Shown piece by piece: positions 1-12,316 of a stretch of 64,000 nt of DNA. The notes under the pieces were generated by a model. The model was given only the letters and a program-made list of their open reading frames with translations. It had not been told where the DNA came from and made no database searches. The stretch comes from Perognathus longimembris pacificus (taxonomy: Eukaryota > Chordata > Mammalia > Rodentia > Heteromyidae): contig NW_025959517.1 in the NCBI RefSeq assembly GCF_023159225.1, positions 1 through 64,000 on the forward strand, written 5' to 3'. Within the stretch, counting starts at the first letter, position 1. Each line of letters begins with the position of its first letter. The position numbers were made by a program, and so were the translations under genes.

Positions 1-2463
1 AGTGAGCATGTGGAGGCTGCGGCGAGTGACAGCGAAAGACAGAGATGGAGAGTGGGCTTGCATGTGAGAAATTTTCTGTCCATGTGCGGTGGCAGGAGTG
101 TGTCCGATATGAAGTTGAACAGATGCAATTCAAAGTGTGTGCACGTATACTTGCTTGCTTGAATTCCCAGGAAACCATTCATTTGGCAAGGCTGCCTTTA
201 GTGCTGTCTGCTTCTCCAAGGTCTCCAGACATGAGTCCGGGGATGCTAAGCAGCCACTGCTGTTGGCGATCCGCATGACAGTGATGATGACGCCTACGAA
301 TAGCATTGCTGGGAGCCAGGGTGCCTTGGCCAACGCAGGGAAGCGTCAGAATTCCCTTTCCCTGGTGTCTGAGCATAGCACCCTGCCAGGAGCCTTAAAC
401 TTATGGCTGTGAGCCAACGGCCCCCGCATTGCCAGCTCCTGCCTATAGCCATTATGACCCACCGCTACTCGGTAGGAGGAAGGATCTGGCAGAGATGTGG
501 GCCAGAGAGGCCAGGCAAGAGGGCAAACAAGAGTGGAGCGGTCACCTGTGCAGTTAGGAGAACCCAATAACCCCTCACCTGCTGACCTTGAATCTCCATT
601 CTGCTGTCATCGAACAGATGACGTGGATGGGGAGAGAGGTGGCGGATTCAGACACCGGCCACTTCCAGGACTGGCAAGGGCAGAGGAGGTGGGGGAGCTG
701 TCCAACACGGGTTCAGCCAGGATGTGGGATGGAGCGGGAGCGGAGGTGCACAGTGGACCCAGCCCGTCCCAGCGGGGATTCCAGGTGTGCGATTTGTGGC
801 TCCGGAGCTCCTGTATTTCCCTGTTGGCCTGTGAGAACTGGTGAGCAGTCAGAGCCAACCCCTAAGGCCTTCGCGTCCCTTTCGCTATGGCAACTCCACT
901 TGGAACACTGGCACACGTCAGCAGGTGGCGCCTAGAACCTGATCACGTACACAGAGCGCCTAACCCTCCAGGCACCGCCCAGAGGCTTCCCAGCACCCCT
1001 GGGGCGCATGTGCAGTCAAGGAGGCATAAGCAGGGCCTGATGGGCTGTGAGCAACAACTGACTACCGCTAAGAGGCGTCACTCCCCCTCCCGCTAAAGCT
1101 GATCCTGTTGGAATGCAAATGCAAGTGCACCTCAGCACACTGGGCGAGGCATAGAAACCCAAATCATCCAGCCACCTCCTGGAGGCTTTGCTACACGGCG
1201 GGCCGCGCATGCGCAGTCCTGCAACGTCAGAAGCACACCAGGCTGCTACCTAGCAAGCCAGTGAAGGGCTTCAAGTGGTCTCGGTCAAGTGAGCAGTTGC
1301 TTTTTCCAGACTAATAGGATGTCAGTCGCAGGAAAAGAGCCACAAGGTAGAAAAGGAAGGCCCCAACCCTCCTCCCTCATATACACACCTCCTGCACAGA
1401 GAAAAGAAGCAGAGGGAATTGGGGACAGAACAGGGAGTCTACAGCTTAGAGGATTGCGGACTGTTGTGCACGAGAGGACTGGAGAGGCCAGGAGTACAGA
1501 GGCTGAGAGCAGAGGGCGATTGGAGAAGATAACAAGGGCCAGGAAGAGGGAGGGGGTTCTGAATTCCTCAGAGGAAGGGACGAGATGCGTCGGGAGCTGT
1601 GTAGCCTGAGAAGCTCAGATGGAGAGGAGGAAAATGGGAAGCAGAGGCAGGGGCGATGAGGCAGAGCCCGGTGCACGCGTGAGTTGATAGGAGTCTGGAG
1701 GCAGGAAGGCTAATGCTAGGAGTGGAAGCAGCAGCAAGGCAGGGGCAAGGAGGGCATGAAGAGTGAATCTCAGGAGTTTGTGGTGAAGCAAATATGAGTG
1801 GCAGGGGACAAGCCTCAGGAACTCAGCCGCTGATGGAAGTTGGTGGCGAGGAAGGCCAGGATGCCTTCCACGGGACGGGCGCCGTGCCCCCAAGCCCATG
1901 TACCAAGGAGACGGAAATAGAGCCAGGGCATTCTGGGGCACAGGCCTCTGCCCCTCGCTGCCCACAGTGCCTTGCATCAGGGTGTAGACCAGTGGGGTAA
2001 AGAATGCCTTCTTTGGTTGGGGTACTTCCTGGGGATAATCCCGTGGTCCTGCCGCATTCACATGTCCTCCCCTCATTGCATTCCGCCAAGAGTTGTTTGC
2101 AATTCGGTCGCTCAAGCTGCATGGTACAGGGAATGGGAAACAGGTAAGGACAGCAGGGGAAGACACAAGTGCCAATGGGCTGGCCAACATGCAGGGCTGG
2201 GCTCCCTAGCCACGCCCACCACAAACAATATCAGGCTTGATTCGATCAAGTCGGACCCCAGTGCCCTGAAAACCCTTAGCACCTTCCAAGGCACGGTAAA
2301 CTGGGTGTGCTCCGCAAGTGCGTGAGTGTGTCCGTGTTTGGTTGTACGAGTGCGTGTGTGTTCCTGACACCGTACATGGGTGTACTTCCTAAACATAAGT
2401 CTGGATATGTGTAAATAGGCATCTGGATGTGGATCCAGGAGGTCCCGTCACAGTGTGTTTCTG
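1..2463 (+). repeat. Unit copy 1 (most divergent)
   Basis: This unit is 2,463 bp and carries roughly thirty differences from the consensus, many of them true substitutions. At the start of the gene-free window it reads GACAGCGAAAG where others read GACAGAGAAAG. The plus-strand CTCF core starts at 919 and the NRF1 palindrome at 1204, and both are intact. The second octamer is changed to ATGCAAGT, and an inserted A at the downstream ACGTCA site gives ACGTACACAG. The block 297-461 matches copy 3 rather than copy 2. The C/T marker at 2122 is T. It may lie nearest to an array edge, but no edge is visible. Confidence 0.97.
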
Positions 2464-4929
2464 AGTGAGCATGTGGAGGCTGCGGCGAGTGACAGAGAAA
2501 GACAGAGATGAGAGTGGGCTTGCATGTGAGAAATTTTCTGTCCATGTGCGGTGGAGGGTGTGTCCGATATGAAGTTGAACAGATGCAATTCAAAGTGTGT
2601 GCAACGTATACTTGCTTGCTTGAAATTCCCAGGAAACCATTCATTTGGCAAGGCTGCCTTTAGTGCTGTCTGCTTCTCCAAGGTCTCCAGACATGAGTCC
2701 GGGGATGCTAAGCAGCCACTGCTGTTGGCGATCCGCATGACAGTGATGATGACGCCTATGAATAGCATTGCTGGGAGCCAGGGTGCCTTGGCCAACGCAG
2801 GGAAGCGTCAGAATGCCCTTCCCTGGTGTCTGAGCATAGCACCCAGAAGGAGCCTTAAACGTATGGCTGTGAGCCAAAGGCCCCCCGCATTGCCAGCTCC
2901 TGCCTATAGCCATTATGACCCGCCGCTACTCGGTAGGAGGAAGGATCTGGCAGAGATGTGGGCCAGAGAGGCCAGGCAGAGGGCAAACAAGAGTGGAGCG
3001 GTCACCTGTGCAGTTAGGAGAACCCAATAACCCCTCACCTGCTGACCTTGAATCTCCATTCTGCTGTCATCGAACAGATGACGTGGATGGGGAGAGAGGT
3101 GGCGGATTCAGACACCGGCCACTTCCAGGACTGGCAAGGGCAGAGGAGGTGGGGGAGCTGTCCAACACGGGTTCAGCCAGGATGTGGGATGGAGCGGGAG
3201 CGGAGGTGAAACGTGGACCCAGCCCGTCCCAGCGGGGATTCCAGGTGTGCGATTTGTGGCTGCGGAGGTCCTGTACTTCCCTGTTGGCCTGTGAGAACTG
3301 GTGAGCAGTCAGAGCCAACCCCTAAGGGCCTTCGCGTCCCTTTCGCTATGGCAACTCCACTTGGAACACTGGCACACGTCAGCAGGTGGCGCCTAGAACC
3401 TGATCACGTCACAGAGCGCCTAACCCTCCAGGCACCGCCCAGAGGCTTCCCAGCACCCCTGGGGCGCATGTGCAGTCAAGGAGGCATAAGCAGGGCCTGT
3501 TGGGCTGTGAGCAACAACTGACTACCGGTAAGAGGCGTCACTCCCCCTCCCGCTAAAGCTGATCCTGTTGGAATGCAAATGCAAATGCACCTCAGCACAC
3601 TGGGCAAGGCATAGAAACCCAAATCATCCAGCCACCTCCTGGAGGCTTTGCTACACGGCGGGCCGCGCATGCGCAGTCCTGCAACCTCAGAAGCACACCA
3701 GGCTGCTAACTAGCAGGCCAGTGAAGGGCTTCAAGTGGTCTCGGTCAAGTGAGCAGTTGCTTTTTCCAGACTAATAGGATGTCAGTCGCTGGAAAAGGAG
3801 CCACAAGGTAGAAAAGGAAGGCCCCAACCCTCCTCCCTCATATACACACCTCCTGCACAGAGAAAAGAAGCAGAGGGATTTGGGGACAGAACAGGGAGAC
3901 TACAGCTTAGAGGAATGCGGACTGTTGTGCACGAGAGGACAGGGAGAGGCCAGGAGTACAGAGGCTGAGAGCAGAGGGCGAATTGGAGAAGATAGCAAGG
4001 GCCAGGAAGAGGGAGGGGGTTCTGAATTCCTCAGAGGAAGGGACGAGATGCGTCGGGAGCTGTGTAGCCTGTGAAGCTCAGATGGAGGAGGAGGAAAATG
4101 GGAAGCAGAGGCAGGGGCGAAGAGGCAGAGGCCCGGTGGCACGCGTGAGTTGATAGGAGTCTGGAGGCAGGAAGGCTAATGCTAGGAGTGGAAGCAGCAG
4201 CAGGGCAGGGGCAAGGAGGGCATGAAGAGACAATCTCAGGGAGTTTGTGGTGAAGCAAATATGAGTGCAGGGGACAAGCCTCAGGAACTCAGCCGCTGAT
4301 GGAAGTTGGTGGCGAGGAAGGCCAGGATGCTTGCCACGGGACGGGCGCCGTGCCCCCAAGCCCATGTACCAACGAGACGGAAATAGAGCCAGGGCATTCT
4401 GGGGCACAGGCCTCTGCCCCTCGCTTCCCACAGTGCCTTGCTTCAGGGTGTAGACCAGAGGGGTAAAAGAATGCCTTCTTTGGTTCGGGGGTACTTCCTG
4501 GGGATAATCCCGTGGTCCTGCCCGCATTCACATGTCTCCCCTCATTGCATTCCGCCAAGAGTTGTTTGCAATTCAGGTCGCTCAAGCTGCACGGTACAGG
4601 GAATGGGAAACAGGTAAGGACAGCAGGGGAAGACACAAGTGCCAATGGGCTGGCCAACATGCAGGGCTGGGCTCCCTAGCCACGCCCACCACAACAATAT
4701 CAGGCTTGATTCGATCAAGTCGGACCCAGTGCCCTGAAAACCCTTAGCACCTTCCAAGGCACGGTAAACTGGGTGTGCTCGCAAGTGCGTGAGTGTGTCC
4801 GTGTTTGGTTGTACGAGTGCGTGTGTGTTCCTGACACCGTACATGGGTGTACTTCCTAAACATAAGTCTGGATATGTGTAAATAGGCATCTGGATGTGGA
4901 TCCAGGAGGTCCCGTCACAGTGTGTTCTG
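2464..4929 (+). repeat. Unit copy 2 (divergent)
   Basis: This unit is 2,466 bp with about twenty differences, including private substitutions in its right half (for example GATAGCAAGG, CCAACGAGACGG and GCCTTGCTTCAGG where others have A, G and A). CTCF core starts at 3380 and NRF1 at 3664. The double octamer is intact. In block 2759-2922 it has the common haplotype although both neighbours carry the alternative one. The C/T marker at 4592 is C. Confidence 0.97.
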
Positions 4930-7389
4930 AGTGAGCATGTGGAGGCTGCGGCGAGTGACAGAGAAAGACAGAGATGGAGAGTGGGCTTGCATGTGAGAAA
5001 TTTTCTGTCCATGTGCGGTGGCAGGAGTGTGTCCGATATGAAGTTGAACAGATGCCAATTCAAAGTGTGTGCACGTATACTTGCTTGCTTGAAATTCCCA
5101 GGAAACCATTCATTTGGCAAGGCTGCCTTTAGTGCTGTCTGCTTCTCCAAGGTCTCCAGACATGAGTCCGGGGATGCTAAGCAGCCACTGCTGTTGGCGA
5201 TCCGCATGACAGTGATGATGACGCCTACGAATAGCATTGCTGGGAGCCAGGGTGCCTTGGCCAACGCAGGGAAGCGTCAGAATTCCCTTTCCCTGTGTCT
5301 GAGCATAGCACCCTGCAGGAGCCTTAAACTTATGGCTGTGAGCCAACGGCCCCCGCATTGCCAGCTCCTGCCTATAGCCATTATGACCCACCGCTACTCG
5401 GTAGGAGGAAGGATCTGGCAGAGATGTGGGCCAGAGAGGCCAGGCAAGAGGGCAAACAAGAGTGGAGCGGTCACCTGTGCAGTTAGGAGAACCCAATAAC
5501 CCCCTCACCTGCTGACCTTGAATCTCCATTCTGCTGTCATCGAACAGATGACGTGGATGGGGAGAGAGGTGGCGGATTCAGACACCGGCCACTTCCAGGA
5601 CTGGCAAGGGCAGAGGAGGTGGGGGAGCTGTCCAACACGGGTTCAGCCAGGATGTGGGATGGAGCGGGAGCGGAGGTGAAAAGTGGACCCAGCCCGTCCC
5701 AGCGGGGATTCCAGGTGTGCGATTTGTGGCTGCGGAGGTCCTGTACTTCCTGTTGGCCTGTGAGAACTGGTGAGCAGTCAGAGCCAACCCCTAAGGGCCT
5801 TCGCGTCCCTTTCGCTATGGCAACTCCACTTGGAACACTGGCACACGTCAGCAGGTGGCGCCTAGAACCTGATCACGTCACAGAGCGCCTAACCCTCCAG
5901 GCACCGCCCAGAGGCTTCCCAGCACCCCTGGGGCGCATGTGCAGTCAAGGAGGCATAAGCAGGGCCTGTTGGGCTGTGAGCAACAACTGACTACCGCTAA
6001 GAGGCGTCACTCCCCCTCCCGCTAAAGCTGATCCTGTTGGAATGCAAATGCAAATGCACCTCAGCACACTGGGCAAGCATAGAAACCCAAATCATCCAGC
6101 CACCTCCTGGAGGCTTTGCTACACGGCGGGCCGCGCATGCGCAGTCCTGCAACCTCAGAAGCACACCAGGCTGCTAACTAGCAGGCCAGTGAAGGGCTTC
6201 AAGTGGTCTCGGTCAAGTGAGCAGTTGCTTTTTCCAGACTAATAGGATGTCAGTCGCTGGAAAAGGAGCCACAAGGTAGAAAAGGAAGGCCCCAACCCTC
6301 CTCCCTCATATACACACCTCTGCACAGAGAAAAGAAGCAGAGGGATTTGGGGACAGAACAGGGAGTCTACAGCTTAGAGGATGCGGACTGTTGTGCACGA
6401 GAGGACTGGGAGAGGCCAGGAGTACAGAGGCTGAGAGCAGAGGGCGAATTGGAGAAGATAACAAGGGCCAGGAAGAGGGAGGGGGTTCTGAATTCTCAGA
6501 GGAAGGGACGAGATGCGTCGGGAGCTGTGTAGCCTGAGAAGCTCAGATGGAGGAGGAGGAAAATGGGAAGCAGAGGCAGGGGCGAAGAGGCAGAGGCCCG
6601 GTGGCACGCGTGAGTTGATAGGAGTCTGGAGGCAGGAAGGCTAATGCTAGGAGTGGAAGCAGCAGCAAGGCAGGGGCAAGGAGGGCATGAAGAGAGAATC
6701 TCAGGGAGTTTGTGGTGAAGCAAATATGAGTGCAGGGGACAAGCCTCAGGAACTCAGCCGCTGATGGAAGTTGGTGGCGAGGAAGGCCAGGATGCCTTCC
6801 ACGGGACGGGCGCCGTGCCCCCAAGCCCATGTACCAAGGAGACGGAAATAGAGCCAGGGCATTCTGGGGCACAGGCCTCTGCCCCTCGCTGCCCACAGTG
6901 CCTTGCATCAGGGTGTAGACCAGTGGGGTAAAGAATGCCTTCTTTGGTTGGGGTACTTCCTGGGGATAATCCCGTGGTCCTGCCGCATTCACATGTCTCC
7001 CCTCATTGCATTCCGCCAAGAGTTGTTTGCAATTCAGGTCGCTCAAGCTGCATGGTACAGGGAATGGGAAACAGGTAAGGACAGCAGGGGAAGACACAAG
7101 TGCCAATGGGCTGGCCAACATGCAGGGCTGGGCTCCCTAGCCACGCCCACCACAACAATATCAGGCTTGATTCGATCAAGTCGGACCCAGTGCCCTGAAA
7201 ACCCTTAGCACCTTCCAAGGCACGGTAAACTGGGTGTGCTCGCAAGTGCGTGAGTGTGTCCGTGTTTGGTTGTACGAGTGCGTGTGTGTTCCTGACACCG
7301 TACATGGGTGTACTTCCTAAACATAAGTCTGGATTGTGTAAATAGGCATCTGGATGTGGATCCAGGAGGTCCCGTCACAGTGTGTTCTG
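4930..7389 (+). repeat. Unit copy 3 (mosaic: left part variant, right part consensus)
   Basis: This unit is 2,460 bp. Its block 5228-5390 carries the same variant set as copy 1, including CCTACGAAT, AAACTTATGG, CCAACGGCC and GACCCACCGC. To the right of that block it follows the common consensus apart from several one-base losses and a two-base loss (GGATTGTGTA for GGATATGTGTA near 7334). CTCF core starts at 5849 and NRF1 at 6132. The C/T marker is T. Confidence 0.97.
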
Positions 7390-9853
7390 AGTGAGCATGT
7401 GGAGGCTGCGGCGAGTGACAGAGAAAGACAGAGATGGAGAGTGGGCTTGCATGTGAGAAATTTTCTGTCCATGTGCGGTGGCAGGAGTGTGTCCGATATG
7501 AAGTTGAACAGATGCAATTCAAAGTGTGTGCACGTATACTTGCTTGCTTGAAATTCCCAGGAAACCATTCATTTGGCAAGGCTGCCTTTAGTGCTGTCTG
7601 CTTCTCCAAGGTCTCCAGACATGAGTCCGGGGATGCTAAGCAGCCACTGCTGTTGGCGATCCGCATGACAGTGATGATGACGCCTATGAATAGCATTGCT
7701 GGGAGCCAGGGTGCCTTGGCCAACGCAGGGAAGCGTCAGAATGCCCTTCCCTGGTGTCTGAGCATAGCACCCAGAAGGAGCCTTAAACGTATGGCTGTGA
7801 GCCAAAGGCCCCCGCATTGCCAGCTCCTGCCTATAGCCATTATGACCCGCCGCTACTCGGTAGGAGGAAGGATCTGGCAGAGATGTGGGCCAGAGAGGCC
7901 AGGCAAGAGGGCAAACAAGAGTGGAGCGGTCACCTGTGCAGTTAGGAGAACCCAATAACCCCTCACCTGCTGACCTTGAATCTCCATTCTGCTGTCATCG
8001 AACAGATGACGTGGATGGGGAGAGAGGTGGCGGATTCAGACACCGGCCACTTCCAGGACTGGCAAGGGCAGAGGAGGTGGGGGAGCTGTCCAACACGGGT
8101 TCAGCCAGGATGTGGGATGGAGCGGGAGCGGAGGTGAAAAGTGGACCCAGCCCGTCCCAGCGGGGATTCCAGGTGTGCGATTTGTGGCTGCGGAGGTCCT
8201 GTACTTCCCTGTTGGCCTGTGAGAACTGGTGAGCAGTCAGAGCCAACCCCTAAGGGCCTTCGCGTCCCTTTCGCTATGGCAACTCCACTTGGAACACTGG
8301 CACACGTCAGCAGGTGGCGCCTAGAACCTGATCACGTCACAGAGCGCCTAACCCTCCAGGCACCGCCCAGAGGCTTCCCAGCACCCCTGGGGCGCATGTG
8401 CAGTCAAGGAGGCATAAGCAGGGCCTGTTGGGCTGTGAGCAACAACTGACTACCGCTAAGAGGCGTCACTCCCCCTCCCGCTAAAGCTGATCCTGTTGGA
8501 ATGCAAATGCAAATGCACCTCAGCACACTGGGCAAGGCATAGAAACCCAAATCATCCAGCCACCTCCTGGAGGCTTTGCTACACGGCGGGCCGCGCATGC
8601 GCAGTCCTGCAACCTCAGAAGCACACCAGGCTGCTAACTAGCAGGCCAGTGAAGGGCTTCAAGTGGTCTCGGTCAAGTGAGCAGTTGCTTTTTCCAGACT
8701 AATAGGATGTCAGTCGCTGGAAAAGGAGCCACAAGGTAGAAAAGGAAGGCCCCAACCCTCCTCCCTCATATACACACCTCCTGCACAGAGAAAAGAAGCA
8801 GAGGGATTTGGGGACAGAACAGGGAGTCTACAGCTTAGAGGATTGCGGACTGTTGTGCACGAGAGGACTGGGAGAGGCCAGGAGTACAGAGGCTGAGAGC
8901 AGAGGGCGAATTGGAGAAGATAACAAGGGCCAGGAAGAGGGAGGGGGTTCTGAATTCCTCAGAGGAAGGGACGAGATGCGTCGGGAGCTGTGTAGCCTGA
9001 GAAGCTCAGATGGAGGAGGAGGAAAATGGGAAGCAGAGGCAGGGGCGAAGAGGCAGAGGCCCGGTGGCACGCGTGAGTTGATAGGAGTCTGGAGGCAGGA
9101 AGGCTAATGCTAGGAGTGGAAGCAGCAGCAAGGCAGGGGCAAGGAGGGCATGAAGAGAGAATCTCAGGGAGTTTGTGGTGAAGCAAATATGAGTGCAGGG
9201 GACAAGCCTCAGGAACTCAGCCGCTGATGGAAGTTGGTGGCGAGGAAGGCCAGGATGCCTTCCACGGGACGGGCGCCGTGCCCCCAAGCCCATGTACCAA
9301 GGAGACGGAAATAGAGCCAGGGCATTCTGGGGCACAGGCCTCTGCCCCTCGCTGCCCACAGTGCCTTGCATCAGGGTGTAGACCAGTGGGGTAAAGAATG
9401 CCTTCTTTGGTTGGGGTACTTCCTGGGGATAATCCCGTGGTCCTGCCGCATTCACATGTCTCCCCTCATTGCATTCCGCCAAGAGTTGTTTGCAATTCAG
9501 GTCGCTCAAGCTGCACGGTACAGGGAATGGGAAACAGGTAAGGACAGCAGGGGAAGACACAAGTGCCAATGGGCTGGCCAACATGCAGGGCTGGGCTCCC
9601 TAGCCACGCCCACCACAACAATATCAGGCTTGATTCGATCAAGTCGGACCCAGTGCCCTGAAAACCCTTAGCACCTTCCAAGGCACGGTAAACTGGGTGT
9701 GCTCGCAAGTGCGTGAGTGTGTCCGTGTTTGGTTGTACGAGTGCGTGTGTGTTCCTGACACCGTACATGGGTGTACTTCCTAAACATAAGTCTGGATATG
9801 TGTAAATAGGCATCTGGATGTGGATCCAGGAGGTCCCGTCACAGTGTGTTCTG
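7390..9853 (+). repeat. Unit copy 4
   Basis: This unit is 2,464 bp and is the first that is essentially consensus. The only length change I see is one C fewer in the C-run of AAGGCCCCCGC near 7807. CTCF core starts at 8308 and NRF1 at 8592. The C/T marker is C. Confidence 0.97.
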
Positions 9854-12316
9854 AGTGAGCATGTGGAGGCTGCGGCGAGTGACAGAGAAAGACAGAGATG
9901 GAGAGTGGGCTTGCATGTGAGAAATTTTCTGTCCATGTGCGGTGGCAGGAGTGTGTCCGATATGAAGTTGAACAGATGCAATTCAAAGTGTGTGCACGTA
10001 TACTTGCTTGCTTGAAATTCCCAGGAAACCATTCATTTGGCAAGGCTGCCTTTAGTGCTGTCTGCTTCTCCAAGGTCTCCAGACATGAGTCCGGGGATGC
10101 TAAGCAGCCACTGCTGTTGGCGATCCGCATGACAGTGATGATGACGCCTATGAATAGCATTGCTGGGAGCCAGGGTGCCTTGGCCAACGCAGGGAAGCGT
10201 CAGAATGCCCTTCCCTGGTGTCTGAGCATAGCACCCAGAAGGAGCCTTAAACGTATGGCTGTGAGCCAAAGGCCCCCCGCATTGCCAGCTCCTGCCTATA
10301 GCCATTATGACCCGCCGCTACTCGGTAGGAGGAAGGATCTGGCAGAGATGTGGCCAGAGAGGCCAGGCAAGAGGGCAAACAAGAGTGGAGCGGTCACCTG
10401 TGCAGTTAGGAGAACCCAATAACCCCTCACCTGCTGACCTTGAATCTCCATTCTGCTGTCATCGAACAGATGACGTGGATGGGGAGAGAGGTGGCGGATT
10501 CAGACACCGGCCACTTCCAGGACTGGCAAGGGCAGAGGAGGTGGGGGAGCTGTCCAACACGGGTTCAGCCAGGATGTGGGATGGAGCGGGAGCGGAGGTG
10601 AAAAGTGGACCCAGCCCGTCCCAGCGGGGATTCCAGGTGTGCGATTTGTGGCTGCGGAGGTCCTGTACTTCCCTGTTGGCCTGTGAGAACTGGTGAGCAG
10701 TCAGAGCCAACCCCTAAGGGCCTTCGCGTCCCTTTCGCTATGGCAACTCCACTTGGAACACTGGCACACGTCAGCAGGTGGCGCCTAGAACCTGATCACG
10801 TCACAGAGCGCCTAACCCTCCAGGCACCGCCCAGAGGCTTCCCAGCACCCCTGGGGCGCATGTGCAGTCAAGGAGGCATAAGCAGGGCCTGTTGGGCTGT
10901 GAGCAACAACTGACTACCGCTAAGAGGCGTCACTCCCCCTCCCGCTAAAGCTGATCCTGTTGGAATGCAAATGCAAATGCACCTCAGCACACTGGGCAAG
11001 GCATAGAAACCCAAATCATCCAGCCACCTCCTGGAGGCTTTGCTACACGGCGGGCCGCGCATGCGCAGTCCTGCAACCTCAGAAGCACACCAGGCTGCTA
11101 ACTAGCAGGCCAGTGAAGGGCTTCAAGTGGTCTCGGTCAAGTGAGCAGTTGCTTTTTCCAGACTAATAGGATGTCAGTCGCTGGAAAAGGAGCCACAAGG
11201 TAGAAAAGGAAGGCCCCAACCCTCCTCCCTCATATACACACCTCCTGCACAGAGAAAAGAAGCAGAGGGATTTGGGGACAGAACAGGGAGTCTACAGCTT
11301 AGAGGATTGCGGACTGTTGTGCACGAGAGGACTGGGAGAGGCCAGGAGTACAGAGGCTGAGAGCAGAGGGCGAATTGGAGAAGATAACAAGGGCCAGGAA
11401 GAGGGAGGGGGTTCTGAATTCCTCAGAGGAAGGGACGAGATGCGTCGGGAGCTGTGTAGCCTGAGAAGCTCAGATGGAGGAGGAGGAAAATGGGAAGCAG
11501 AGGCAGGGGCGAAGAGGCAGAGGCCCGGTGGCACGCGTGAGTTGATAGGAGTCTGGAGGCAGGAAGGCTAATGCTAGGAGTGGAAGCAGCAGCAAGGCAG
11601 GGGCAAGGAGGGCATGAAGAGAGAATCTCAGGGAGTTTGTGGTGAAGCAAATATGAGTGCAGGGGACAAGCCTCAGGAACTCAGCCGCTGATGGAAGTTG
11701 GTGGCGAGGAAGGCCAGGATGCTTCCACGGGACGGGCGCCGTGCCCCCAAGCCCATGTACCAAGGAGACGGAAATAGAGCCAGGGCATTCTGGGGCACAG
11801 GCCTCTGCCCCTCGCTGCCCACAGTGCCTTGCATCAGGGTGTAGACCAGTGGGGTAAAGAATGCCTTCTTTGGTTGGGGTACTTCCTGGGGATAATCCCG
11901 TGGTCCTGCCGCATTCACATGTCTCCCCTCATTGCATTCCGCCAAGAGTTGTTTGCAATTCAGGTCGCTCAAGCTGCATGGTACAGGGAATGGGAAACAG
12001 GTAAGGACAGCAGGGGAAGACACAAGTGCCAATGGGCTGGCCAACATGCAGGGCTGGGCTCCCTAGCCACGCCCACCACAACAATATCAGGCTTGATTCG
12101 ATCAAGTCGGACCCAGTGCCCTGAAAACCCTTAGCACCTTCCAAGGCACGGTAAACTGGGTGTGCTCGCAAGTGCGTGAGTGTGTCCGTGTTTGGTTGTA
12201 CGAGTGCGTGTGTGTTCCTGACACCGTACATGGGTGTACTTCCTAAACATAAGTCTGGATATGTGTAAATAGGCATCTGGATGTGGATCCAGGAGGTCCC
12301 GTCACAGTGTGTTCTG
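9854..12316 (+). repeat. Unit copy 5
   Basis: This unit is 2,463 bp. It has one G fewer in ATGTGGCCAGAG near 10352 and one C fewer in GATGCTTCCACGG near 11722. CTCF core starts at 10772 and NRF1 at 11056. The C/T marker is T. Confidence 0.97.
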
